Below, piece by piece: positions 11,293 to 22,946 of a stretch of DNA of 64,000 bases. Source of the stretch: Beverwykella pulmonaria (taxonomy: Eukaryota > Ascomycota > Dothideomycetes > Pleosporales > Melanommataceae); assembly GCA_001599595.1 (NCBI GenBank), contig BCHH01000001.1:4779818-4843817 (forward strand). Direction: 5' to 3'. A model generated the notes under the pieces. The model worked only from the letters and a program-made list of their open reading frames with translations. It searched no databases and was not told the origin of the DNA. The first letter of the stretch is position 1, and every line of letters begins with the position of its first letter. Made by a program: the position numbers and the translations under genes.

Positions 11293-13042
11293 CTACTCTT
11301 GGTACGTGATCGTCTTGAGTCTCAGAAATTCCTCGATGCCCCAGTTGCCATTGAAACGTCCCCATCCACTCATTTTCGCACCACCGTGTGGCAAACTCGT
11401 TTCGTCGTGAACGGTCATAGCGTTGATATGAACAGCCCTATATTGCTGTTAGCACAGAGTCTGACATTTGGGTCCCGATGGAACATTTCTCCTCCCCCTG
11501 GGAATCCCAATAAGGCATCAAAAGAATGTGCCTTGTCTTTTGCATTCCTGCTGGATGCCATAGAAAAGACCGTAACAGGAACAATTGCGCAAAACATACC
11601 CGCTCTCAATTTGCTTTGCGATCCTTAGGCCTCTTCCTAGATTCTCGGTGAACACAGCACCGGTCAAGCCATACTCGGTGTCGTTCGCGATCTCAATGGC
11701 CTCATCTTCATTCGCAATCTCGATGATAGACACTGACGGGCCGAAAGATTCGGTGTGGTATAGTTCCATATCCTTGTTCACTCCATCAACAATGATGGGT
11801 CTCATTCTCGTCTTCGAAATTTCTTTTGTCTCCGGATGAGCTTCATCTTTCTCGTGGTCGCCGTGAACGACCTTTGCGCCTGCTTTCACCGCTTCCGAGA
11901 TAAGACGTTTGTTCTTGTCGACGCCCGCAGGAGCGATCAGGACGGGCGCAGGCTTATGGTCGCCAAAAATGCCTCCAGCAGCGCCTTTGAAGGCTTCAAT
12001 GAATTGCGCTTTGACATCTTTATGCACTAGGATTCGCTCTGTGGCCATGCAGATCTGGCCCGAGTGAAGGAATGCACCGAGCGCGCATTGCGTCGCTGCT
12101 TTATTCAGATCTGCATCGTCAAGCACGATTGCGCTCGCCTTCCCGCCCAACTCCATCAGTACCGGCTTAAGGTTCTTTCCGGCGGTCTGTGCAATGATGC
12201 GACCGACTGCCGTCGAGCCGGTGAAGTTGATCTTCTTAATAGAAGGGTTCTCGATGAGAGCTGTTGTGATTTGCGCGGCGTCTTGCGGCCGATGATACAG
12301 GATGTTCAATGCACCGGGGGGGAGGCCAGCCTCAGTCAACACTGACCCGATAGCGTGAAAGCATCGCGGGGAGAGCTCGGAACCTTTCAGGATGCATGTA
12401 TTGCCCGCGGCGAGAGCATACAGGACTGAGCGGGTCCCGAGAATGTACGGTGCATTCCTGGGGCTAGTATTAGCTTGCTCTATGATGGTAAAACCAGCCA
12501 ACCATCCACTGCGAAACGACCGGGGTGAATTACTGCGGTCGTCCACCTTCATCCCATATAGCAATTTGAGAGCGATTGGCTTACCAAGGTGCAATTCCCA
12601 GTATGACACCGTACGGCTCTTTCACGATCAACGCTGCGGTCCCTTCGTCTGAGCAAGTCGGGATGCTCCCCAGGACTGTAGTAATTCTGCCTGCCACATC
12701 CCTCAGCATCTCAGCCGTCAGCGGGACATTGAACCCTGAGCTGAAGGCAGCCTCGGCACCCGTCTCCTGCATCATGTATCCCGCGAACTCTTCCCCTCGC
12801 GATTCAAAGATGTCTGCCGCTTTCAGGAATATCGATCTACGAGCGACGGGCTTGGTTTTCGCCCAGGAACGGAACGCGGCTTGAGCAGCTGCAACGGCGG
12901 ATTGCACGTTGTCGAGAGACGCAGAGGAGGCTTGCCATATCTCTTTATGCGTCGAGGGCGAGACTACGGGGAACGTTGTCGAGGTTGTTACCTCTTTGCC
13001 GTTGATGAGGAGAGGGACGGTGTAGGATGTGTTGTCCGCCAT
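11293..13042 (-). CDS. NAD(P)-dependent aldehyde dehydrogenase (salicylaldehyde/vanillin-dehydrogenase-like)
   Basis: Oxidises an aldehyde to its acid. Exons are 13042-12585, 12457-11600 and 11437-11293, with introns of 127 and 162 nt, giving 486 residues, normal for the superfamily. Catalytic features are all present: APWNAP with Asn154, FTGST (231-235), the general base in LMELGGK (Glu255), and the nucleophile in SGQICMA (Cys289). The last exon gives the C-terminal VHINAMTVHDE and SGWGRFNGNWGIEEF, which fits the aromatic-aldehyde (SaliADH/Vdh) branch. The first splice restores PWNAP and the second restores GAVHIN, so both are well supported. Likely cytosolic: no targeting signal seen. Confidence 0.94.
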
Positions 13043-13850
13043 GTCGTATACCTAAAAAAGAATGAGCATGTAAGAAGGAAAGGAAAATGAAATCAGCTTC
13101 TGAAGCTTAATATGGCTTCTGGTTGACTAATATATCTGCGACCAGTGGGTCTCAATGCATTGATGCGGGGAACTTCCATAGAGAGAGTTGCGCTTGTGGC
13201 ACGAAACATCAGCCTGCTTCCCTGTACTGCATGACCTATCGTTGACAAATGCACTCCCGCAAAAGACTTCGATTTGGTAATTTTGTTAAGTCATCGGCAG
13301 TTGAAATGGATTCTTCGGGATGTGGAGAACGAGAGGTGGAGTTGTCGCACCGGCTGTGGACATGGATGTTCGTCGGAAAGGTGCTCGGGCCGATTGTTTC
13401 CAGCCATGCTGCATTCGGCAAGTACATCAACCTCATCTCCCCAACATTGACGGCGGTATCTTTCATGTATAGGGATGTGACACTGTTGATTCTCGTATTG
13501 GGGCCGGAGGAAGTCAATTGAGTGATGATAATAAGTCTTAGAATGCCGAGAGCCTAGTGAGACTTGTGGATGGACGTAGCATCTCCAAATGTGAAAGATC
13601 AGGCCATTTCGATCATGTAACTTTGTAGGTCGTGAAACTGTGTGTGTATCATGAGGGTATTTGAAGAGAAGGAAGACTACCGTGTATTAGCCGCCGCGGA
13701 TGTGATGGGCGTATGCTTGTGATGAAACGTAGGAGCAGATAGAAGAGCTGAAGAGACTTGTCAGTGGAGCGATTCGTGCGATGATTCTAGAATATTACCC
13801 TCAGTAACATCTTGGGAGAGAAGTCGCCAGCCGGTTGTTCAGGCAACACG

Positions 13851-14500
13851 ATCCAGCGAGCGGTTCAGAGACGAGCGGCTTGAGGGCATTGAGCGAGTGG
13901 TGATGGCGACCAAGAGCACGTCAAGGGCGAAGGTATCAGCGACGAAAGAGCACCGCGAAAAGGGGCACATTCGGACACCCATTCTATCATGTACGTTTTC
14001 AGGCCGGGGACTCGTGGGCCTTTCGTGGGTGTAGGACAAGAGAAGGACGACCGTCGCGTGGTTCTCAATGGGTGGGGCATCGCGTGTTTGTGGGAACAAG
14101 GCGACGTGCTAAATAGTCTTGTCAGTCGAGAGACTCGTGGGATTAGTTCAAGCTCCACTGCTTTGGATGAAGGATACTTGGGTAGATGGGCCGCCATCCG
14201 ATTACTCACGCGCGGCCGTGGTCCAGCGAGCAACCTATCGGCTAAAGAAACTGACCTTCTTCGACGGCAGCACTCAGCCAGGAGACGGCGAGCGGAGGGT
14301 GTCGTCATTATGGGCGTGCCGTATGTTGCCTCGCGAAAGAGCACGTCGGCGGCTCGAAGGAGGTGCGCGAGCCAGCGAGCGACACGCCGGCTGGTCCGCT
14401 GTGAAAGAGCCGAAGCGTCTACTCTTCCTCGACGGTGGCACACTTAGTAGGAGACGGCAAATAGGGCGAGTTGCCCGCGCGAACGAGCATGTCGGAGGTC
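13851..14500. repeat. Degenerate internal repeats, three diverged units
   Basis: The string CCAGCGAGC recurs at about 13852, 14222 and 14372. It is followed, at differing spacing, by GAGCACGTC-like strings at about 13914, 14338 and 14485. Units two and three also share a CTTC(C/T)TCGACGG block and (A/T)GGAGACGGC. A second direct repeat, TCCTCGAGAGTCGAGC, occurs at about 14500 and 14577. The units are too diverged for me to give a consensus. Confidence 0.45.
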
Positions 14501-14623
14501 CTCGAGAGTCGAGCTCTCACTGACGGCGTCCAAGAAAGCAGCAGGCAGCCTATGCTGTCAGAGGCACGCCACATGTCCTCGAGAGTCGAGCCCTCGCACA
14601 CGGCCTCAACACAACACCAAAGT

Positions 14624-14690
14624 ACTCACTCACGCACTCACTCGCACAATCACTCACTCCACACTCACTCACACACTCACGCACGCACGC
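14624..14690. repeat. CACT/CACA-rich simple repeat
   Basis: Imperfect tetranucleotide tract made almost only of ACTC, CACA and CACG steps on the plus strand. Low-complexity sequence with no coding signal. Confidence 0.75.
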
Positions 14691-17021
14691 CTTCTTCTTC
14701 CTTCGGCCAGACAGGCCAGCTGGATCAAACACGAAGGTCACAATCACGCAAGCGAAAGGCGATCACACTACATGGAACTTGTACATTGTAGACTGAACTA
14801 AGACGAACCGCCCCTCCACCGCGGTCGCAGTGACTCTCTGCCGAAGTTTTTTTTCTCGTAGAGCCTCCTTTCAGTCGCAAAATGCATGAACAGAACGCAA
14901 GATACAGGAGGAGAGGAGACAAGAAGAACGAGAACGCAGCAGCATGCAAAAGAGGAAGAAGCTGCAAGGTTAGTTGATAGATCAAAGCTCGTCCAGAAGG
15001 GCCCTTCTGTCGAGGCTAACCCGTAGGTCCATGTAGCGAGGGAGAGAGGGTGGAGGGGGAGCGAGATTTATATACCCAGGGCAACTCCGCGCTAGTGTGA
15101 GTCACGTAAGGCAACGGTGACGGCCCAGCGAAGTGAAAGCGCTCTCTTGGGCTAAAGGGGGACGTGCTGCTTCACCTGACGAGACTTCGGGACTTCGTCG
15201 GTGCGGATTGGAGGACGAGGAGGTGGAACCATGACGAACTGGGCAAGTGCACTGCGAGTGAGCGTAGGCAGTTTATGCCGAAGGTGAAAGCGTCCTCCTC
15301 CCAGTCCCAGCCTCCATCACAGCAGGGCCTAGGACGCTCACACCGGTAGTGATCTATGGTCAATATGTCATCCCAGGCAAAATGCCCAACGATCTATTAC
15401 AAGCGTCTCGCACCCAGCGCCACGCGAGACTGGCAGGAGGTGATTGTTAATATACCTCGCCTCCAAGCGTTTTGTGCTCGATGTGGCACTTCGAATCCCA
15501 AAATACGTCGCAAATTTTCAAGCTCAACGCCTGTTTGCCAACAACAAGCACAGCCATTTTGATGCCGCTTCTTTCACTACGGCCAAGGATCCTTCTCTTG
15601 AATATCACAAATATATTTGATGAGCCATGGAATATGTCAATTGTAAGCTGTATGTGCATCCTTTATTCTGCGTCTTCACGGCCTTCCCAATTCTTCTCTT
15701 GAGCCTTTGCTGTGTCACACTCTCGTCCTTCTTCTCTCATCTTTGACAAATTGTAATAAAAGCCATCGTTTAGAACTCCCACGACGAACAATGACCGAAT
15801 ATGGCACGAACTGAGCAGAACAGGAGGCCATGGAAGCAGGGAATGTAAAGTAGAGAGCTCCTTGGGGCAATATTCTACAAGAATAGCGCCCTCAACACAA
15901 CGACCTATATATAGATCCGTTCAGTATATAAGCTCTGCGAAATATCAAGTTTAAATGAAACTGAAATCCGCGCTTCTTCTACATGTTGTCAGCTTCGAGT
16001 ATGAATAACAATAGTGCCTTTAGCGGAGGGACTTGTAAAAGGCTTCTTAGCGCATAAGCTTACCCATATCAGAGCAGATTTCAGGCGCTCAGCTTGTACC
16101 TGAATCTTCTCAATGGCCCTCAGGTCCTCCTCAAGGGTAAAGTATGGATTTCGTCTAGCATGTAACCTTGAAATTGTGAGTGCACCCAGCTTAAGTGAAG
16201 ATTCGGCACCACTACAACAAATTCCCATTTCTACTCGTTGTGCTGTTCTTCGCCACATCAGCGTCGCTCATATCATTGACTGAGGTGGTGTAACCTGGAG
16301 ATTTATTTTCGAGAGCAACGCGTCCAACTAGCCCACACGTGGAAGCGCGTTGTCGGGACCAAAAACTTTTCAATTGGCTTGGAAACGGCCCACTGAACTC
16401 GAATCTCAACCCACTCCTTCTCCTCCTTTTCCATATTCCCTTTCTACTACATATCAACGAACGACGCATCAAGACATAACCAAGGACTCTGCTTTGCATC
16501 AATTTCAAAGTGAATGTGTTCCCAAAGAGCTCAACTTTAACATCCTGGTCAGCAATGTTCTTAGAACAAACCCAAGCAGCCGCACCGTCTTTTCACGACT
16601 CGCAATATACATGACACAGCACATCAATTTCACTTTTGCTGAATATTTTCACTTCCACAAATTGCAGGTTAGAGAATGAAAAATTGTAAAACACGCAGCC
16701 CAAAGGCTATCACAGAGTGGTCCTAAGACATAACGTCTCGACCAAAAGAGGAGGCAACGGTCTACAACCGAATTAGGTATCATTACCAAACACTATTTGC
16801 CACTTCCTTCTCTTATCACGCTCGATTCTACCGCACTCACTCCAACCAAAGCATTACCATTGGTAGGGACGTCGTACCTTCCGCAACGCTCCAGTCTATC
16901 AAGTGTACCCACTCGGTTTTGTTCAACACAGGCTTGCTAATCTTTGACCTGTAACTACTATCGCTCAATCTTGCTTCCACATTTTGCGAAATTGTTTGTT
17001 CAAGATGCTATTGCTTCGTCT

Positions 17022-18241
17022 TCATCCAGATTCAACTACATCCCTTGTAACCCCAACCCCACCTCGCCTCTCACCTTCTCCTCTCCCAACCTCGCTCACC
17101 TCATCGCAACCTACCACTGTCCCCAACTTACTCAGTCCACATTTTCCCTCCCCAGTCGCCTCCACCATTCTTTTAATATTCGGAAAACTGCCGCTTTGCA
17201 TCCTTTCCTCCTGCCCCCTTCCTTGCACCTGTCCAAAACGTTTTTGCATTCCCTCTTCCGTCGACAGTGTTCTATTCACGGGATTGGGTTGGAAGTCTGG
17301 GTCAGAGTCTGAAGGGGAGGGTTTGGGGCGCATCCATCGCCATAGCGCTTTCGTCTTCGCCATCCAGAGACGGTACCCCAGGTCCGTGGAGAGGAAACCG
17401 ACAAGCGAGAAGAAGGGGACGCAGACGGTGGCGAGCGTGATGCCGAACATCCAGTAGTGCGGCTCCGTAGGCATGTTAGTCATGCCGTAGACTGGGCGTC
17501 GAGATCATTAGCAGTTTATCAAGGACAGATTGAGTGGACTTGGAGTGAAATACCAGAAGTTACAAAGGTTAGCGGCATGAAGAAGAGGGTGACTATCGTC
17601 AACAGCTATTGCGCCAACATTAGCCAAGTCATTCGGTTACAAAGTGTAAGCCCCACCTTGATATTCCTTCCCTGCTGTACCGTAATATCCGCCAACTCAA
17701 CACTCCTCCTACTCTCCTGAATACTCGTGCCATTAAACAAATGGTCCTGCAAACCCTCAATCTCATGCCTCCTTTCCTAGTTCTCCCTCGACAAGGTCCT
17801 CAGCTCCTTCATTTCATGTTCAAATTGTAAGCGGAGGAGTCGAAGGCGCCGCTTGCAATGGTCGTTGCGGGGCGATTCTTCGTGTAAGGGCCAGAGCGTT
17901 TTGGACTTGCCTTCCCAGACTTCCTCCGTGAAGGTGTCTTCGAAACTGTCGATCATCGATTTTATGTTGTCATTTACGTTGCCGAGCGCTAGAGATGATT
18001 AAGTGGAGGTGCGTGGGGATTAGAGACGGGATACTTACTTTGGTGGGCGTAAAAGTATCGCCGGATCCAGGTGAAATGCTTATCCTCGAACAGCCTCTCG
18101 TCTCGCAATTCGGCGTCGAATATGAAGCCCAGAGGAGGCGTGATGAGACGTGTTATTCTATTATATATCTCTTCGTATCTCTTTCTGGCGTCTTTGTATT
18201 CTGTTAGTAAGGCGTGAAGAAATGCTTCTGCGCCGTTTAGA
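17022..18241 (-). pseudogene. CorA-like Mg2+ transporter-type membrane protein, pseudogene (nonsense codon, 5' truncated)
   Basis: Remnant of the C-terminal part of a fungal CorA-like protein. Exon pieces: about 18241-18039, 17988-17657, 17605-17554 and 17491-17022, all joining in frame. They give a helical stalk (HEIEGLQDHLFNGTSIQES, ITVQQGRNIK), then TM1 (LLTIVTLFFMPLTFVTS), the pore-loop signature YGMTNM that corresponds to the CorA GMN motif, and TM2 (FGITLATVCVPFFSLVGFL). One in-frame TAG at 17779-17777 lies in the stalk where a Gln codon (CAG) is the simplest ancestor. The 5' end stops at 18241, where transposase-derived DNA begins, so the N-terminal half is missing. Confidence 0.85.
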
Positions 18242-18689
18242 TAAGGAAGTAGTCGCACCATCTTTTATGGCGACTTCGATTGTGACACGGTCCAACGCCG
18301 TGGCGGTAAATCTAATATATCGCCGTGTATCTGGGGAGCTGCTCTTCTCAGAAAATAGATTTATAATGTCGCTGCCGCTTTTTAGAGTCTCGATATCCTT
18401 GGTAATGCAGGGTGGTGTGGACGGCGGTTAGAGCACCACGGCCCACCGAAAACTAGGGCTTAGTCACGTTCTTAGGGTCCAGCCTCATTGCTTTCTACCT
18501 AGATCGCGCGCACTGCTCTCGGAGATTGAGTTTATGTGCTTCTGCGCACAATTTGAGAAACCTGGCCTTCCTAAGCTTCGTTGTATCTGCCAGTGCCATA
18601 TGCTCGCCGAAGAACCGCCGATACGCCACCTTTAGGCTCGAGAAACAACCGAGATCTAACGGTTAGAGCATATGTGAAGCATGGACAGG
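18242..18689 (-). mobile_element. Pogo/Fot1-type DDE transposase remnant, left inverted copy
   Basis: Read on the minus strand, this segment matches the right copy (about 18884-19321) over some 440 bases at clearly recognisable identity. Shared strings include GCCATATGCTCGCCGAAGAA (in reverse) and GGCGTTGGACCGTGTCACAA. It covers the 3' third of a transposase gene and abuts the CorA-like pseudogene at 18241. The copies differ at many positions and the frame is broken. Confidence 0.8.
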
Positions 18690-19321
18690 CATGTTATTTT
18701 CTCGCAAAATGTATGGGCAAGCAATAAAATCGCTGTCGTGTGGCTGAAGAAGGTGTCCTTGCTCCAGACCGAGCCTGAGGATCCGTCCGAGGCACGGCTT
18801 CTTATTGTTAATAACTATGGCAGTCATACCTTAGACGAATTTGTGACTACATATTACCTGAACAATTTCAACTTGCTCTTTTTCCCTACCCATACTTCAC
18901 ATGTACTCCAGCCTTTAGATCTTGGTGGTTTCTCAAGTCTAAAGGTGGCATATCGGCGGTTCTTCGGCGAGCATATGGCACTGACAGATATAACGAAGCT
19001 TGGGAAGGCCAGGTTTCTCGAATTGTATGCAGAAGCACATAAACTCAGACTTCGGGAGCAGTGTGTGCAATCCGGGTGGACGGCAACAAGACTGTGCCCT
19101 AAGAACGTGAGTAAGCCCTTGGATTCTCGCTAGGTTGTGGCCGTTAACACCACCCGCACTACTAAGGATATCGAGACGCCAGATGCGACGGCAGCATTGT
19201 GAAGCTATTTTCTGGGAAGAGCAGCTCTCTAGCTACATAATGATATATTCAACTCGCCGCCACGGCGTTGGACCGTGTCACAATCGAAGTCGCCATGAAA
19301 GATGGTGCGACTACTTCCTTA
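18690..19321 (+). mobile_element. Pogo/Fot1-type DDE transposase remnant, right copy
   Basis: A plus-strand frame (18681-19133) encodes part of the DDE catalytic domain: RLLIVNNYGSHT, LLFFPTHTSHVLQPLDLGGFSSLK and VAYRRFF. Intact relatives have VDGHGSH at the first motif, so the second catalytic Asp is replaced by Asn here. A degraded tail follows to 19321. The N-terminal CENP-B/HTH region is absent. Together with the left copy it forms a head-to-head inverted pair with a spacer of about 190 bases. It is not active. Confidence 0.85.
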
Positions 19322-19331
19322 CGCGAGCAGG

Positions 19332-19492
19332 TGTCACGATGAGAAGAGGAAGTCAATCGTATGAAGGGTAGAAGTGTATTGAAGGAGTGTGAAAGCCGTG
19401 AAGAGCTAAATGCTCACACGACGACTATATATACCCTGAAAAGGGAGCTAGCTAAAATAGGACGTATGGTAGAACACGTGCAACACGTGACA
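19332..19492 (+). mobile_element. Solo LTR, family B copy 2 (161 bp)
   Basis: Starts TGTCACGAT, ends CACGTGACA, and is flanked by a perfect 5-bp duplication gcagg (19327-19331 and 19493-19497). It matches the solo LTR at 5657, including AAAGCCGTGAAGAGCT and ACGACGACTATATATACCC, but has fewer of the CACGTGA repeats, which explains the shorter length. It sits 10 bases beyond the transposase remnant and 55 bases from the stop codon of the NTPase gene. Confidence 0.88.
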
Positions 19493-19547
19493 GCAGGTTG
19501 AGCGAGCAAATCTGCAAAGTTGCAACCAATCCGAACAGTTGCTTAGC

Positions 19548-22500
19548 TTAGCTTAGTAGACTCCCAGGCCTATCCTCTCCGTCGCTATAGCTCCTCTTTC
19601 TTTTATTTAGAACCGAGTCTGAACCTGACTCTGGACCCGAAGTTGGACCCGAAGCTGGGCTCAAGTCTGTGTCCAAGTCACTAGAATCCTGATCCCAGTC
19701 GGTACCGAAATATCTAAAATTCCAGCCTAATGTAGAAAACAGATCGTTTCTCTGGCATAGTTCGTTGTACCTGTTGTTTTCTAACTTGATAGAAGTGAAG
19801 AAAGTTCTGCTGCTTGAATCACAATTCATACACTTCAAACAGCCAAATACTTCGCTATTATTCCCACGTGAATGGATAGCCCAGATAGTAACCTCTTTGC
19901 TATTTTTTCCTTGATTGCGCGATACTTGAGCACGTGGAAGTTGGGATACATGTTTTGTGCCCAGGTCAAAGAGCAAAAACAGAATAGGACCTTTTACTTT
20001 CTTCAAGAGCCAGGCAATACTGTCAGAATCGACCTTTTGCTGTACTTGCGGAGGTTTAGAGTTAGAACCGGCCTTTTTCTGTACTTGCGGAGGTTTGGAG
20101 TCAGAATCAGTCTTTTGCTGTACTTGTGAAAGTTCGGAGACAGGCTTAGGAGGGTCCCAGAATTCTTTTCCGAAGACCTTTAGTGGTGTTGCGCCTTCTG
20201 TCTTGTTCTTGACTTGTATCAAGATGACTCCGCATTCTGACTCATTAAACGGTCCGGCTGACTCGCCAAAGTAGATAGGAATCATTATGTCGTATGTTTC
20301 CTGGTTAAAAGCCAATTGCATCCCGGCGCTGCGTCGTAATAGGTCGTGTAGTAGTCCGGGCAGAATGTTTGGGCTAAGTAATTCTCTAGTAGGTACAAAG
20401 TGATTGAAGTTCATCTTAGCATCACGTAATGCGGCCGGAATTTGCTGAAATCGCTCGTGACAGTCCTTAGCGTACAACCTCTTTAAAAATTGATTGACCG
20501 TGAACGTTTCTGTTTGACCTGACTGACATTGATCTTTCCATACACAGTCGCGAGCCAGGGTCAACACCAAACGCGCGTAGAGTTCTCCTTTAAGGCCCTT
20601 CTCAACCAACGCCTTATTAAGAAGCTCTCTCGTAAGCACTCGGATACTCTCAGGCCAGTTGTCCTCCTTTTCACATAGGATCTCCATTGCGGCTTTGGCT
20701 ACGACAGGCTCTGACGGTGTTATCGTCTCCATGACGCCTGTCTCGTGATTCATAGAAATAACAACTCTCATGAAAGAATTGACAGCAGTCCTTACGAGTG
20801 GGAGAGTATTTGGGTTCTGCAGGCAAGGATCCAAAGAGAGACGAAAGGACAGGGCCGCAAACACGTGATCAACATTATTGGGATTGTATGGCTGTGTCGT
20901 ACGCTCGCCATCAGTGGTCTGGTTACCACCAACGAGCTTCAATTTCGCCAATTCCTTCATCTCCGTAGGATTATACCCGTACCACAACGGTCTGCCGAAC
21001 TTCGCCATGTGCTGTGGTGTTGCAAATTCATCTAAACACATCTCAAGTTCGCTGATACTCGTTTGTGAATTCTGCATCCTTCTCCTGTTTTCGACGTCAA
21101 GTTGAAAAGCCAGAAAGGGAGGAAGGCGCTCAAGAGGAGGTTCGCCCGGTTTGGCGGTACGGGCAGAAGAATCAGATGCGAAATTGCCTGTGGGTTTCAT
21201 CTCATTCGTGGGCGGCAAGAGCATTCGTAATTGAGATTCCGTAGATAGGAAGAAGAACCATATACGGAAATCTCTGAGACAGCTGATGATTCGATTAAGG
21301 GCATGGTACAGTCCAGGGTCGAGATTGCCGGACTTATCTTGTTTCAAGAGGCCTGAAGCTTCATCGAATACAACGACCAGAAGTGGGTCTTTACGATTGT
21401 GTATGTCGTCTTGGTCGCGGGGAAATATTCCAAGTTTGTCTGTAAGCTCCTTGACTTTGTCCTTGAGATGGGCGAAAATCTTGTTGGATTCAAGTGCGCG
21501 ACGGACCTGAGACTCGCTATCGTTATAGAATGCACGTCTCCACTCACGGTCCTTAAGTAAATTATCGGCAATATCACGTGCTCGAGAGACTATCTCTTCA
21601 CAGAATTTGGTGCGATCAGTCGACCGGAGGCCCCACGCATTCGTCCCCTCGGAGTCGTGTTCGTATGGAGCCATATCCTTATGCCTGGTAGCTGCCATGA
21701 CCTCTAAGGTTTCTGATTGCTTAGCCTGTTCATCAACCCACTCACCAACTAGAACGCAAGTCTGTATCAGCAACTGACCTAATAAATAAATAGATGGTGT
21801 AACTTACAAATCTCGAAACAGGCCTGGAGGAACGCTGTTGCACGAGTGTGGTTCCAAGTTGTAATCGCCAGGTTCCCTATAAACACTTTGTTTTTTTCCT
21901 CGAAACTCTGCGAAGGCCCATCTTCTGTGGGTACTGGCAAAGATCCTTCTGCTTCGTTCGGGCTTGGCCATTTAGTAACCATCTCTTGGTCCTCTTCTAT
22001 CATCCACAAGCGCGTGTTTGATTTTGACGTCTTCTGAGTCGGCGCCAGCGGAATCCGTGTTTCCGAAAGTAACGTCTTGCTCTGGATGATGTTCCTAGAG
22101 GAGGATACCCCGTCTTTCTTTGGCGATTTGCAAATCATGTCCCTAACTTCGTCGGGCATTTTCTCACACAAGAATGAGAGCACCTCGCGATCAACTGGAG
22201 GATAGCATTTGAAGTCCCTTTTACCGAGGGTGAAATTGATCATAGGACATCTTTCGCCAAACTTATCTGCCAATCTCGATTTACCCATGCCAGTACTCTG
22301 GACGAGTATCAGTGTCCTTGCGTAAACCTTCAGTTCATGAGCTGCTATTTTCTGTTCATTGTTCCGAATCACGTATCGTAAAGAGTCGAAGGATTCTGGA
22401 AGGTAATCGCCCAACCACTTTTGACGCAATTTGTAGAGAACAGACTCAGAGGTATCACTATATCTTTGATGAGTTACGTCCAATGAAGCAGTTGAGGAAC

Positions 22501-22946
22501 CTTCAGGATCCTCTAGGGAGTTGAAGTCCATAAGGAGACGGGCGACAGCGGTCCAGATATCAAGATTGGGCTTGCATTGCGCCAGGGAAGTAAAGTGAGG
22601 CCTTAGCATCGCCAGGAATTCGATCGCCGACAATCCATTCGGGGGTTTGATCTGTCCAGAACACACCTTTGCAAGGTATTGAAGCCTCTCAGTCAAAGTC
22701 TCAGGCGCGTCCCCAAGCTGGATATCTTTCGCCGGCTGCAAGCGAGCGAAGCGTGTGAGAATGAAAGAGTAATCGGACAAGGCACCTACCAAATTAGAAG
22801 ATGGCAATGCATATTAGGTTGAACTTCATACCTTCATCCTCTGGTGCTTCAGCGATCCAGTTTGGCAGGTTACTTAAAAACGAAGGCTCCAGAGAATGTG
22901 TATTGATACCATCTATCTGTGTTTGCGTGAACGGAGCTGATGCCAT
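19548..22946 (-). CDS. Large P-loop NTPase with C-terminal PD-(D/E)XK nuclease-like domain
   Basis: Predicted 1097-residue protein. Exons are 22946-22832, 22785-21808 and 21748-19548, with introns of 46 and 59 nt; both joins keep the frame and there is no stop in 3.3 kb of coding sequence. A Walker A loop STGMGKSRL lies at about 202-210, and a hydrophobic strand ending VVVFDEA at about 488-495 fits Walker B. Near the C terminus, GELYARL (about 753), YDIMIPI (Asp851) and ILIQVKN (Gln876, Lys878) have the spacing and form of a PD-(D/E)XK core. Three 13-residue repeats follow at about 900-940, then a tail ending in an acidic/Ser-rich stretch. I associate this NTPase-nuclease layout with Crinkler-type and transposon-derived fungal and oomycete proteins, but the assignment is inference. 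An alternative acceptor for intron 2 (a 29-nt intron) is also in frame but too short to be likely. Confidence 0.82.
20022..20138 (-). repeat. Three tandem 39-bp units inside the NTPase gene
   Basis: Units lie at 20022-20060, 20061-20099 and 20100-20138. Each encodes 13 residues of the pattern PPQVQ(Q/K)K-x-(D/G)-S-(D/N)-S, so copy-number change would keep the frame. They lie just after the nuclease-like motif, in a likely linker. Confidence 0.85.

Larger units (their letters stand above)
13043..17021. other. 4 kb region without a supported gene; partly repetitive
   Basis: This stretch contains the degenerate repeats near 13.8-14.5 kb and the CACT-rich tract at 14.6 kb listed separately. Open frames here overlap each other on both strands and have repeat-like, Arg/Ser-rich translations. 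A minus-strand piece near 16150-16070 (RNPYFTLEEDLRAIEKIQVQ followed by a GTAAGC donor-like site) could be one exon of an unrecognised gene or a relic. Confidence 0.35.

Noticed and set aside
13865..14447. Overlapping long frames on both strands (192 and 152 residues)
   Set aside because: They coincide with degenerate repeats and mirror each other; Arg/Ser-rich translation reflects base composition.
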